Source: Mycolicibacterium rufum (GTDB lineage Bacteria > Actinomycetota > Actinomycetes > Mycobacteriales > Mycobacteriaceae). From it: a stretch of DNA of 64,000 bases. The stretch spans positions 1,178,001 through 1,242,000 of the forward strand of contig NZ_CP092427.2 in NCBI RefSeq assembly GCF_022374875.2, given 5' to 3'. Positions 27,572-34,655 of this stretch are shown piece by piece. The notes under the pieces are model-generated. The model was not told where the DNA came from and did not search any database. It worked only from the letters and a program-made list of their open reading frames with translations. A program made the position numbers and the translations under genes. Numbering within the stretch: the first letter of the stretch is position 1; every line of letters starts with the position of its first letter.

Positions 27572-28473
27572 GCGAGCTGCCCGCGCACGTCGACATCCGT
27601 GACGTGTCGCTGCGCGACGGATTGCAGATCGAGGCGCCGATTCCGTTGGCAGCCAAGCTCGACATCCTCGCCGCCGTCGCCGCCACCGGCGTGCGCGAGA
27701 TGGAGGCGACGGCGTTCGTCTCCCCGTCGAAGGTGCCTGCCCTCGCCGATGCCGCGGAGTTGGCGGCCGAGCTGCACCAGTTCCCCGGCATCGACTTCTC
27801 GGCGCTGGTGGCCAGCCCCAACGGCGTCCGCCGTGCGGTCGCCGCGGGCCTGCGCTCGATCGAATACGTGGTGTCGGCCGCCGACGGGCACAGCCGGGCC
27901 AACGTCGGCCGCTCCGCCGCCGAGTCAGCCGCGCTGATCCCCGAGATCGTGGCGCTCGCCCACGACAGCGACGTCGCCGTGGAGGTCATCGTCGCGACGG
28001 CGTGGGACTGCCCATTCGACGGGCCGACGCCGCCGCAACGCGTGGTCGACATCGTCGCCGCCGCGGTCGACGCCGGTGCCGACCGGCTCGCGATCGCCGA
28101 CACCATCGGCACCGCGACCCCGCGCCGGGTCAGCGATCTCGTGGCGCTGGTGCGGCCGCGCGCCGGGGGCCTGCCGCTGGGCGCGCACTTCCACAACACG
28201 CGCGGGGCCGGGCTCGCCAGCGCCTACGCCGCCGTGCAGGCGGGGGTGACGCGGCTCGACGCGTCGATCGGCGGGTTGGGTGGCTGCCCGTTCGCTCCCG
28301 GTGCCAGCGGCAACATCGCCACCGAGGACCTGGTCTATCTGCTGCGTGACTGCGGAGTCGGTGTCGACGTGGATCTCGACGCCGCGATCGCCGCCGCCCG
28401 CGTCGCCCAGGACGCGGTCGGCCACGGCCTTCCCAGCGCGCTGCTGCGCGCGGGTGACCGGATGCCGGGCTGA
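27568..28473 (+). CDS. hydroxymethylglutaryl-CoA lyase family protein
   Basis: A 301-residue TIM-barrel lyase of the HMG-CoA lyase group within the DRE-TIM metallolyases. The metal/catalytic RDGLQ motif is at 16-20, HFHNTRG supplies further metal ligands, and the family signature GLGGCPFAPGASGN carries the active cysteine. HMG-CoA lyase splits HMG-CoA to acetyl-CoA and acetoacetate; relatives cleave other branched 3-hydroxyacyl-CoAs. No leucine-pathway partners (methylcrotonyl-CoA carboxylase, isovaleryl-CoA dehydrogenase) are next to it, so the substrate may be one produced by the island itself. The start is GTG at 27568, overlapping the CoA-transferase stop. Confidence 0.9.
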   Translation: MSELPAHVDIRDVSLRDGLQIEAPIPLAAKLDILAAVAATGVREMEATAFVSPSKVPALADAAELAAELHQFPGIDFSALVASPNGVRRAVAAGLRSIEYVVSAADGHSRANVGRSAAESAALIPEIVALAHDSDVAVEVIVATAWDCPFDGPTPPQRVVDIVAAAVDAGADRLAIADTIGTATPRRVSDLVALVRPRAGGLPLGAHFHNTRGAGLASAYAAVQAGVTRLDASIGGLGGCPFAPGASGNIATEDLVYLLRDCGVGVDVDLDAAIAAARVAQDAVGHGLPSALLRAGDRMPG

Positions 28474-28480
28474 CCGCCCC

Positions 28481-29104
28481 GTGCCGCCCGCGCCGTCGGA
28501 CCTCAGCGCCAAGGGGCGCCAGACCCGGCTCGCCATCGAGCAGGCCGCTCGGAAGCTGTTCGCCGAGCGCGGCTTTCACGGCACCACGCTCGGTGACATC
28601 ACCTCGGCCGCGGGCCGGTCCACGGCGGCGTTCTACCGGTACTTCGCCGACAAGGAGGACCTGCTCGCCGCGCTGGCGGAGTCCTTCCTGCACGACGTGG
28701 TGGCTCCGTCGGGTCTGCAGCTGCAGCTGCCCGATTCGCCGGACGACGACGGGTTCTTCACCACGGTGGTCACCGGTTACTGGACCATGTTCACGCAGAA
28801 CATCGGCATCATGATCGCGGTCGCCCAGCTCGCCGGCACGCAACCGCGCTTCGCCGCCGTGCAGAACGAGTTCCGCCGGTTCGGGGTCGACATCGTCGCG
28901 GCCTCGGTGCGCCGCGCCCAGGACCAGGGCTTCGCCGCCGACCTCGACCCGGAGCACACCGCGGCGGCCATCGCGTTGCTCTTCGAGAACTTCACCACCG
29001 TGTTCGTGGGCACGGCGGGTGCGGGCATGGACATCGAGATCGACGACGACCAGGCCATCGCCACGTTGTCGCGGATCTGGAAGAAGACGCTGTACGGATA
29101 CTGA
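28481..29104 (+). CDS. TetR-family transcriptional regulator
   Basis: A 207-residue regulator whose helix-turn-helix spans GTTLGDITSAAGRSTAAFYR, ending in the usual FYRYFADKEDLL. The C-terminal half is a ligand-binding helical bundle with many aromatic and aliphatic residues, consistent with an acyl-CoA effector. The start is taken as GTG at 28481, seven bases after the lyase stop. It lies between the two halves of the island and may control the acyl-CoA dehydrogenase operon that follows, or both halves. Confidence 0.88.
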   Translation: MPPAPSDLSAKGRQTRLAIEQAARKLFAERGFHGTTLGDITSAAGRSTAAFYRYFADKEDLLAALAESFLHDVVAPSGLQLQLPDSPDDDGFFTTVVTGYWTMFTQNIGIMIAVAQLAGTQPRFAAVQNEFRRFGVDIVAASVRRAQDQGFAADLDPEHTAAAIALLFENFTTVFVGTAGAGMDIEIDDDQAIATLSRIWKKTLYGY

Positions 29105-29144
29105 CGGGCACTATCGGGCACTGCCGGAGCACAAGGAGATCACC

Positions 29145-30383
29145 GTGGATTTCAGCCTCCCCGAACACCTTCCGGGGCTTCTCGCCGAGATGGACGCGTT
29201 CATCGAGGCCGAGATCAAACCCCTGGAGCGGGAGCACATCCAGTACTTCGACCAGCGTCGCGAATACGCGCGCACCGACTGGGAGAACGGCGGGGTACCG
29301 CGCCGGGAGTGGGAGGATCTGCTCGGTGAGATGCGCCGGCGGGCCGATGCGGCGGGCTGGCTGCGCTACGGGCTGCCGTCGCAGTTCGGTGGGCGCGACG
29401 GCTCCAACATCGACATGGCGGTCATCCGGGAGCATCTGGCGCACAAGGGTCTCGGACTGCACAACGACCTGCAGGACGAGTCCTCGATCGTCGGCAACTT
29501 CCCGCAGGTGATCATGATGGATCGGTTCGGCACCGACGAGCAGAAGCGGGAGTGGACCGAGGCGCTGATCACCGGTGAGCGGTCGATGGCATTCGGGTTG
29601 ACCGAGCCCGATCACGGGTCCGACGCCACCTGGCTGGAGACGACCGCGGTCCGCGACGGCGACGACTGGGTGATCAACGGCGCCAAGCGCTGGAACACCG
29701 GTGTGCACCGCGCCACCCACGACCTGATCTTCGCGCGAACCTCGGGCGAGGCCGGCCAGGCCCGCGGCATCACCGCGTTCCTGGTGCCGTGCACTGCTCC
29801 CGGCTTCTCGGTGCCCTACTACTGGTGGACGTTCAACATGCCGACCGATCACGGCGAGGTGGTCCTCGACAACGTGCGGGTGCCCGCCGAGGCGGTGCTC
29901 GGGGAGGTGGGGCGCGGGCTCGAGGTCGGCCAGACGTTCCTGCACGAGAACAGGATCCGTCAGGCCGCGAGCAGCCTGGGCGCCGGGCAGTACTGCATCG
30001 ACCGGGCTGTCGACTACGCCAACAAGCGGTCGGTGTTCGGCAAGCCGCTGGCGGTCAACCAGGCGGTGCAGTGGCCGCTGGTGGAGTTGCAGACCGAGGC
30101 GCAGATGGTGCGGCTGCTGGTGTATTACGCGGCCAGCCAGCTCGACGCGAACCACCACATGGAGGTCTCCGACAAGGTGTCGATGGCGAACTACCGCGCC
30201 AATCGGCTGGTGTGCGAGGCCGCCGACCGCGCGATGCAGGTGCACGGCGGTGTCGGGTACAGCAGGCACCAGCCGTTCGAGCACATCTACCGCCACCACC
30301 GCCGGTACCGCATCACCGAGGGCGCCGAGGAGATCCAGATCCGGCGGGTCGCGCAGCGCCTCTTCGGGTTCGGCCGTAAGTGA
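29145..30383 (+). CDS. acyl-CoA dehydrogenase, LvaC/ACAD10-11-like
   Basis: A 412-residue acyl-CoA dehydrogenase. Key segments are FGLTEPDHGSDATWLETTAV in the FAD-binding beta domain, VFGKPLAVNQAVQWPLVELQ, VHGGVGYSRHQPFEHIYRHHRRYRI and the ITEGAEEIQIRR end. The extended GLPSQFGGRDGS region and histidine-rich C-terminus resemble members adjacent or fused to APH kinases (ACAD10/ACAD11, LvaC). Those enzymes act on 4-phosphoryloxy-acyl-CoA made by the kinase partner, removing phosphate to give an enoyl-CoA. The start is GTG at 29145 with AAGGAG upstream. The stop overlaps the APH kinase start by 4 bases (GTGA), supporting a joint function. Confidence 0.88.
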   Translation: MDFSLPEHLPGLLAEMDAFIEAEIKPLEREHIQYFDQRREYARTDWENGGVPRREWEDLLGEMRRRADAAGWLRYGLPSQFGGRDGSNIDMAVIREHLAHKGLGLHNDLQDESSIVGNFPQVIMMDRFGTDEQKREWTEALITGERSMAFGLTEPDHGSDATWLETTAVRDGDDWVINGAKRWNTGVHRATHDLIFARTSGEAGQARGITAFLVPCTAPGFSVPYYWWTFNMPTDHGEVVLDNVRVPAEAVLGEVGRGLEVGQTFLHENRIRQAASSLGAGQYCIDRAVDYANKRSVFGKPLAVNQAVQWPLVELQTEAQMVRLLVYYAASQLDANHHMEVSDKVSMANYRANRLVCEAADRAMQVHGGVGYSRHQPFEHIYRHHRRYRITEGAEEIQIRRVAQRLFGFGRK

Positions 30384-31342
30384 GCCTGCAGCACCGGCTC
30401 GAGGAAGTGCTGCGGCCGGTCCTCGGTGACATGACGGTCGAGAACCTGCAGCGGCTGACCGGCGGCGCGAGCCGCACGACATGGGCGTTCGAGGCCGTGG
30501 CCGACGACCGGCGGGCACTGATCCTGCGCACCGGCGCACCCGATGACATCCATGCCGGCATGGAACTCGAGGCGCAGGTGCAACGGCGGGCGGAGGCCGC
30601 GGGGGCACCGGTCCCCCACATCGTCGCCGCCTCGGATTCGCCTGCCGCACTGGGCAATCCCTACCTGGTCTGCGACCTGATCCCGGGCGAGACGATCGTG
30701 CGGCGCATCTTCCGGGGTCTCGACGACGCCGGCCGGGCACGGCTGCTGCGGCAGTGCGCCGAAGCCCTGGCCGCGGTGCACCGCGCCGCCGTCGACGGCA
30801 TCGGGTTGAGCACTCCGGACGACCTCGCCGACTGGCGCACCCGGCTCGACGAGATGGGCGACACCACAGCCACCTTCGAGTGGACCTTCCGCCGGCTCGC
30901 CGACGAGCGCCCCGACCCGTCACCGATGGTGTTGGTCCACGGCGATTTCCGGATGGGCAACCTGATCGTCGACCAGTCCGGGCTCGCGGCCGTGCTGGAC
31001 TGGGAGCTCACCCACATCGGTGAGCGGTACGAGGACCTGGCGTGGTTCTGCATCCGGGCCTGGCGATTCGGCGCACCCGAGACGCTCGGCGCCGGCGGAC
31101 TCGGCAGCGTCGAGGACTTCCTCCGCGCCTACGAGCAGGCGGCGGGCGTGGACGTCGACCGGTCGGTGTTCCGCTGGTGGTTGACGGTGGCCACGCTGCG
31201 CTGGGGGGTGATCTGCCGGCACCAGGCCGAGCGGCACCTGTCCGGCGAGACACCCTCGGTCGAGCTCGCCGCCATCGGGCGGCGGGTCAGCGAGACGGAG
31301 TGGGACCTGCTGGATCTGCTGTCCGGGAAGGGGCCCACATGA
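30380..31342 (+). CDS. APH-type phosphotransferase, putative hydroxyacyl-CoA kinase (LvaA-like)
   Basis: A 320-residue kinase of the aminoglycoside phosphotransferase superfamily. The catalytic loop LVHGDFRMGN (Asp189, Asn194) and the Mg-binding VLDWELTHIG (Asp207) are intact. It overlaps an acyl-CoA dehydrogenase upstream and a DUF6285 gene downstream. The same three-gene set is known from Pseudomonas levulinate degradation, where LvaA with LvaB phosphorylates the 4-hydroxyl of 4-hydroxyvaleryl-CoA; the human ACAD10 and ACAD11 proteins fuse kinase and dehydrogenase. An antibiotic-resistance role is unlikely given this context. Confidence 0.85.
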   Translation: MSLQHRLEEVLRPVLGDMTVENLQRLTGGASRTTWAFEAVADDRRALILRTGAPDDIHAGMELEAQVQRRAEAAGAPVPHIVAASDSPAALGNPYLVCDLIPGETIVRRIFRGLDDAGRARLLRQCAEALAAVHRAAVDGIGLSTPDDLADWRTRLDEMGDTTATFEWTFRRLADERPDPSPMVLVHGDFRMGNLIVDQSGLAAVLDWELTHIGERYEDLAWFCIRAWRFGAPETLGAGGLGSVEDFLRAYEQAAGVDVDRSVFRWWLTVATLRWGVICRHQAERHLSGETPSVELAAIGRRVSETEWDLLDLLSGKGPT

Positions 31343-31671
31343 ATACGCGACCCACCGCGGCCGAGCTCGTCGCCGCCGTCGCCGACTTCCTCGACGACGA
31401 GGTGCGCGCCGCATGCGACGGTCAGGTCGGCTTCCACGCGCGGGTCGCGGCCAACGTGTTGCGCATCGTCGAGCGCGAATTGCTCGACGAGACCGGCGAT
31501 TCGGTGCAGGAGGCCATCGCCGGCCTCGGCTTCACCGACGAGGCGGCGTTGGCGCGGGCGATTCGCGACGGTGCGCTGGACGACCGTCCCGACGACGTGC
31601 TGTCCTGTCTGCGCGTGCTGGTCGGACACCGGCTGTCCATCGACCATCCCGGCTACGGCGAGCACCGATGA
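31339..31671 (+). CDS. DUF6285 protein, putative kinase accessory subunit (LvaB-like)
   Basis: A 110-residue soluble helical protein beginning MNTRPTAAELVAAVADFLDDE and containing FHARVAANVLRIVEREL, the pattern of DUF6285 proteins encoded beside APH-type kinases. In the Pseudomonas levulinate pathway a small protein (LvaB) is needed together with LvaA for kinase activity; the equivalent size and position suggest the same accessory role here (inference). ATG at 31339 overlaps the kinase stop by 4 bases and its own stop overlaps the next gene by 4 bases. Confidence 0.78.
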   Translation: MNTRPTAAELVAAVADFLDDEVRAACDGQVGFHARVAANVLRIVERELLDETGDSVQEAIAGLGFTDEAALARAIRDGALDDRPDDVLSCLRVLVGHRLSIDHPGYGEHR

Positions 31672-32555
31672 CGCCCACGGTCGTCGACGTCGTCAGGCTC
31701 TCCTGCGGCGACGCCGTCGACCCGTACGGGATCGCCGCGGCCGGCGACGGTGCGCTGTGGGTGACCCACGGCGGCGGGATCGTCCGGATCGCGGCGGACG
31801 GGTCGGTGCGTGCCCATCCGACCGAGCCGGGCGCGCGCCCGGCCGCCGTCACGGTCGCCCCCGACGGATCCGCATGGTTCACCCGCACCGGCGACGACCG
31901 CATCACCGCGGTGCGCCCGGACGGGACGACGGACACCGTCACCCTCGACACGGGCAGCGGACCCTTCGGGATCTGCGTCGGCCCCGACGGCGCGGTCTGG
32001 TTCACCGCGTCCGGCACGCACCGCGTCGGGTGCGTCACCGCCGACGGCCGGGTGAGCACCGTCGACCTTCCCGACGGGTGCTTCCCGGCGTACCTGACCG
32101 CCGGTCCCGACGGCGCGGTGTGGGTCGCGCTGAACGGGGCGGACGCGCTCGCGCGTGTCGGCGCCGACGGCGACGTCCGGATCGTCGAGCTGCCGACCTC
32201 CGGCGCGGCACCGGTCGGGATCGCCGCCCGGGGCGGCGCACTGTGGTGCGCCGAGATCGGGGCGGGGCGCCTCGGCCGCGTCGTCCCCGGCGTCGACGTC
32301 ACCGAGTTCGCGCTCCCCGACCCCGCGGCCCGGCCCCACGCCCTCGCCGCGGGTCGGCACGGCTGCTGGTTCACCTCGTGGGCGGCCAACCGGGTGGGCC
32401 ACATCAGCGACAACGGGCAGATCGACGAGTTCGCGCTGCCGCCGGAGCTGTCCGAACCGCACGGCATCACGGTCACCCCCGACGGCACGGTGTGGGTGGC
32501 TCTCGAGGCCGGCGACGAGTCCGGCGGTGCGGTGATCGGGCTCGTGGTGCGGTGA
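31668..32555 (+). CDS. virginiamycin B lyase-like beta-propeller protein
   Basis: A 295-residue protein built of about seven repeats with the pattern PDGxxWFT or PDGxVWVA, a seven-bladed propeller like streptogramin B lyase (Vgb). True Vgb linearises type B streptogramins; most relatives, including this one, are assigned by fold only and could be lactonases or other lyases. No signal peptide is visible, so it is probably cytoplasmic. ATG at 31668 overlaps the DUF6285 stop by 4 bases, placing it as the last gene of the operon. A lactonase acting on hydroxyacid lactones would fit the neighbouring kinase module (inference). Confidence 0.8.
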   Translation: MTPTVVDVVRLSCGDAVDPYGIAAAGDGALWVTHGGGIVRIAADGSVRAHPTEPGARPAAVTVAPDGSAWFTRTGDDRITAVRPDGTTDTVTLDTGSGPFGICVGPDGAVWFTASGTHRVGCVTADGRVSTVDLPDGCFPAYLTAGPDGAVWVALNGADALARVGADGDVRIVELPTSGAAPVGIAARGGALWCAEIGAGRLGRVVPGVDVTEFALPDPAARPHALAAGRHGCWFTSWAANRVGHISDNGQIDEFALPPELSEPHGITVTPDGTVWVALEAGDESGGAVIGLVVR

Positions 32556-32560
32556 GCGCG

Positions 32561-33190
32561 TCAGGTGCGGCGCGCGCGCAGCAGCCAGGCGGGTTCGTCG
32601 ACCCGGGTGCCCACCTCGAGGCCCAGCGCCTCGGCGTGCAGGTCGGTGACCACGCCGCGGTACGTCGTCGTGCTGAGCTCCTCGATCGACCATCCCTCGC
32701 CGAAGGCTCCGCGCAGGTCCTGCTCGCTGACCTGCGGTCCGAACCCGCGCCCCTCGTCGGAGAGCGCGAGCACCGCCACCAGCGCGCCCGGCCGGGTGAC
32801 GCCGCGCAGGCTGCGCACGTACCGAGCCCGGTCATCGGCGTCGAAAACGTGGAACAGGGCGCTGTCGACGACGGTGTCGAAGGTCGGCGTTGTCCCCAGA
32901 TCGAGGGCGTCGCGGACCTCGAACCGCGCGTCGACGCCGTGGGCGGCGGCGTTGCGCCGGGCCTGCTCGACGGCGGTCGGTGCCCCGTCGACACCCAGCA
33001 CGTCATAGCCCAGCCGGGTCAGCAGGATCGTGTGCTCGCCGGTTCCGCAGCCGATGTCGAGTACCCGGCCGCGGAGGTGGCCGTCGCGTTCCAGCGCGAC
33101 GATCGCGGGCTGCGGCTCGCCGATGACCCAGGGCGGCGTCTGGTTCTTGTAGAAGTCGTCGAAGCGGGAGAGGGTGGGAGTCTGGTCCAT
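32561..33190 (-). CDS. class I SAM-dependent methyltransferase
   Basis: A 209-residue Rossmann-fold methyltransferase. Motif I is VLDIGCGTGEHT, motif II is LGVDGAPTAVEQA and the catalytic-face segment is FDTVVDSALFHVFDADD. The N-terminal region with a FYKNQTPPWVIGEPQPAI stretch resembles small-molecule methyltransferases of the thiopurine/TehB type. The substrate is unknown. The start is ATG at 33190; a TTG 15 bases upstream is possible. It converges with the propeller gene (5 bases between stops) and diverges from the SnoaL-like gene across 39 bases holding a MerR-like dyad. Confidence 0.82.
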   Translation of the reverse strand: MDQTPTLSRFDDFYKNQTPPWVIGEPQPAIVALERDGHLRGRVLDIGCGTGEHTILLTRLGYDVLGVDGAPTAVEQARRNAAAHGVDARFEVRDALDLGTTPTFDTVVDSALFHVFDADDRARYVRSLRGVTRPGALVAVLALSDEGRGFGPQVSEQDLRGAFGEGWSIEELSTTTYRGVVTDLHAEALGLEVGTRVDEPAWLLRARRT

Positions 33191-33199
33191 TCCCCCAGT

Positions 33200-33228
33200 G
33201 TTCAACCTGAATGGGAGTTGAGGTCAAC
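33200..33228. promoter_or_regulatory. MerR-like dyad in a divergent promoter
   Basis: On the minus strand TTGACC is followed by a dyad ACCTCAA-n6-TTCAGGT (one mismatch in 7) that would fill a long -35/-10 spacer before the methyltransferase gene. This spacing and the CCTCAA half-sites recall promoters activated by MerR/SoxR-type regulators. The element also abuts the GTG start of the plus-strand gene. No merR-like gene is in the window, so the assignment rests on pattern only. Confidence 0.35.
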
Positions 33229-33229
33229 G

Positions 33230-33643
33230 GTGGATTCTCATGCCGTGTCCGCGTCCGCGGTGAGAACGGTCCTGGACGTCGCCGACCGCCTGTTCGGCGC
33301 GATCGAGGGCAGCGACGTCGCCTGCGTGGAGGAGCTGTTCAGCCCGCAGATCGCGGTGCGCAAGACCGGCGACGACCGCGACAACGACCGGAGGCGGTCG
33401 GTGCGGATCATCGGCTGGTTCATCGACAGCACCACCGACCGCCGCTACGAGATCCTGGACCGGCAGGTGTTCGACGGCGGCTTCGTCCAGCAGCACGTGC
33501 TGCACGCCCACGGCCGCAACGGCGCGGTGGTGGCGATGCGGGTCTGCATCGTCATCAAGGTCGGCGCCGACGGGCTGATCACCCGGATCGACGAGTACTT
33601 CGATCCGGCCGGTATCGCCGGACTGCTCGCCGGAGGATCGTGA
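33230..33643 (+). CDS. SnoaL/NTF2-like protein
   Basis: A 137-residue protein with the small cone-shaped fold shared by SnoaL cyclases, ketosteroid isomerases and nuclear transport factor 2: an N-terminal helix (VADRLFGAIEGSDVACVEELFSP) followed by strands ending in VGADGLITRIDEYFDPAGIAGL, a common SnoaL ending. Function cannot be predicted; ligands range from polyketides to steroids and hydroxylated aromatics. The start is GTG at 33230, directly after a dyad, so the transcript may be leaderless. Confidence 0.8.
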   Translation: MDSHAVSASAVRTVLDVADRLFGAIEGSDVACVEELFSPQIAVRKTGDDRDNDRRRSVRIIGWFIDSTTDRRYEILDRQVFDGGFVQQHVLHAHGRNGAVVAMRVCIVIKVGADGLITRIDEYFDPAGIAGLLAGGS

Positions 33644-33700
33644 CCCGGCCGACGTCCGAACGCCATCGCCGGCGGACGCGCCGCGGCTAACATCGCGCCC

Positions 33701-34114
33701 ATGGTGCTGCCGTCGTCATCCGAACCGGAGCTCGCGCTGAGGGTCCTCGTCTACAGCAGCAACCCGAGGACCCGTGAGCAGGTGCGGCTGGCGCTGGGCA
33801 AGCGGGTGCACCCCGAACTGCCCGAACTGAACTACGTCGAGGTCGCCACCGGACCGATGGTGATCCAGCAGATGGACGCGGGCGGCTTCGACCTGGTGAT
33901 CCTCGACGGCGAGGCGGCCCCGGTCGGCGGCATGGGAATCGCCAAGCAGCTCAAGGACGAGATCGAGGACTGTCCGCCGGTGCTGGTCCTGACCGGACGC
34001 CCCGATGACGCGTGGCTGGCCAACTGGTCCCGCGCGGAAGCGGCGGTCCCCCACCCCATCGACCCGATCCGGCTCGGCGACGCGGTCGTGTCGCTGCTGC
34101 GCGCCACCGTCTGA
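33701..34114 (+). CDS. orphan receiver-domain protein (Rv3143-like)
   Basis: A 137-residue stand-alone response-regulator receiver with no output domain and no adjacent kinase. The phospho-acceptor Asp69 (VILDGE) and Thr98 (LVLTGR) are in place, but the conserved switch lysine is replaced by histidine (PHPIDP, His118), so classical phosphorylation-dependent switching may be altered. The M. tuberculosis ortholog Rv3143 also lies just upstream of nuoA and has been reported to interact with complex I subunits and modulate NADH dehydrogenase activity. Here the gene is next to nuoA with a 166-base gap and without the intervening PPE gene of M. tuberculosis. Confidence 0.88.
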   Translation: MVLPSSSEPELALRVLVYSSNPRTREQVRLALGKRVHPELPELNYVEVATGPMVIQQMDAGGFDLVILDGEAAPVGGMGIAKQLKDEIEDCPPVLVLTGRPDDAWLANWSRAEAAVPHPIDPIRLGDAVVSLLRATV

Positions 34115-34143
34115 CCGGCTGCGCACTGAAAAACCGTGCTGGC

Positions 34144-34162
34144 CATGCCTTTTGGAGGCATG
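34144..34162. repeat. CATGCC-n7-GGCATG hairpin upstream of nuoA
   Basis: CATGCC (34144-34149) and GGCATG (34157-34162) form a 6-bp perfect inverted repeat with a 7-base loop, 30 bases after the receiver gene stop. There is no U tract, so it is either a weak terminator that lets some transcription into nuo or a protein-binding dyad. Confidence 0.45.
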
Positions 34163-34234
34163 ACGGGATCACGGAGCGACGCCACTAGCGATACTAATCA
34201 AAATGTGTGGCTTGCATCCCGATCAGGGCTAGGC

Positions 34235-34250
34235 TGTGTGATAGCTCACA
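34235..34250. promoter_or_regulatory. CRP-type binding site upstream of nuoA
   Basis: TGTGTGATAGCTCACA is a near-perfect dyad (TGTG-n8-CACA) that satisfies the mycobacterial CRP pattern GTGnnAnnnnnCACA at every fixed position and matches the enterobacterial TGTGA-n6-TCACA with one change. It ends 30 bases before the nuoA ATG, where it could repress by overlapping the promoter or activate a promoter close to it. Control of complex I by a cAMP receptor protein is plausible but inferred. Confidence 0.6.
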
Positions 34251-34280
34251 TCGACAGCCCCCGAGGAGCGCCCGCGCAGC

Positions 34281-34655
34281 ATGAGCCTGTATACGCCGAT
34301 CCTGGTGCTTGGTGCGATTGCTGCGGTGTTCGCCGTCGGTTCGGTGGGCATCGCCGTACTGATCGGACCCCGCCGGTACAACCGCGCCAAGCTCGAGGCC
34401 TACGAGTGCGGCATCGAGCCGATGGACGCCTCCGACCCCGCGGCGGCGGCCACCGGCCAGCGCTTCCCCATCCGCTACTACCTGACCGCGATGCTGTTCA
34501 TCGTCTTCGACATCGAGATCGTGTTCCTGTACCCGTGGGCGGTCGCTTTCGACAGCCTCGGGTTGTTCGCCTTGGTCGAGATGTTGCTGTTCATGATCAT
34601 CGTCTTCGTCGCCTACGCCTATGTGTGGCGCAGAGGAGGCCTGCAATGGGACTAG
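34281..34655 (+). CDS. nuoA: NADH-quinone oxidoreductase subunit A
   Basis: NuoA, 124 residues, is a three-helix membrane subunit at the junction between the arms of complex I. The conserved loop YECGIEPM and the second-helix [12 protein letters not shown] motif are present. It is the first gene of the nuo operon; its 3' end overlaps nuoB by 10 bases. A GAGGAG sequence lies 12 bases before the ATG, farther than ideal. Confidence 0.97.
   Translation: MSLYTPILVLGAIAAVFAVGSVGIAVLIGPRRYNRAKLEAYECGIEPMDASDPAAAATGQRFPIRYYLTAMLFIVFDIEIVFLYPWAVAFDSLGLFALVEMLLFMIIVFVAYAYVWRRGGLQWD

Noticed and set aside
24052..28473. Standard homogentisate or leucine degradation operon
   Set aside because: No maleylacetoacetate isomerase, fumarylacetoacetase, HPPD, isovaleryl-CoA dehydrogenase or methylcrotonyl-CoA carboxylase is adjacent, and the cupin's acidic ligand spacing differs from homogentisate dioxygenase.
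30380..31342. Aminoglycoside resistance determinant
   Set aside because: The APH fold is present, but overlap with an acyl-CoA dehydrogenase and DUF6285 gene points to hydroxyacyl-CoA metabolism.
31668..32555. Streptogramin resistance gene vgb
   Set aside because: The propeller repeats match the fold, but the gene sits at the end of a catabolic operon and resistance activity cannot be claimed from fold.
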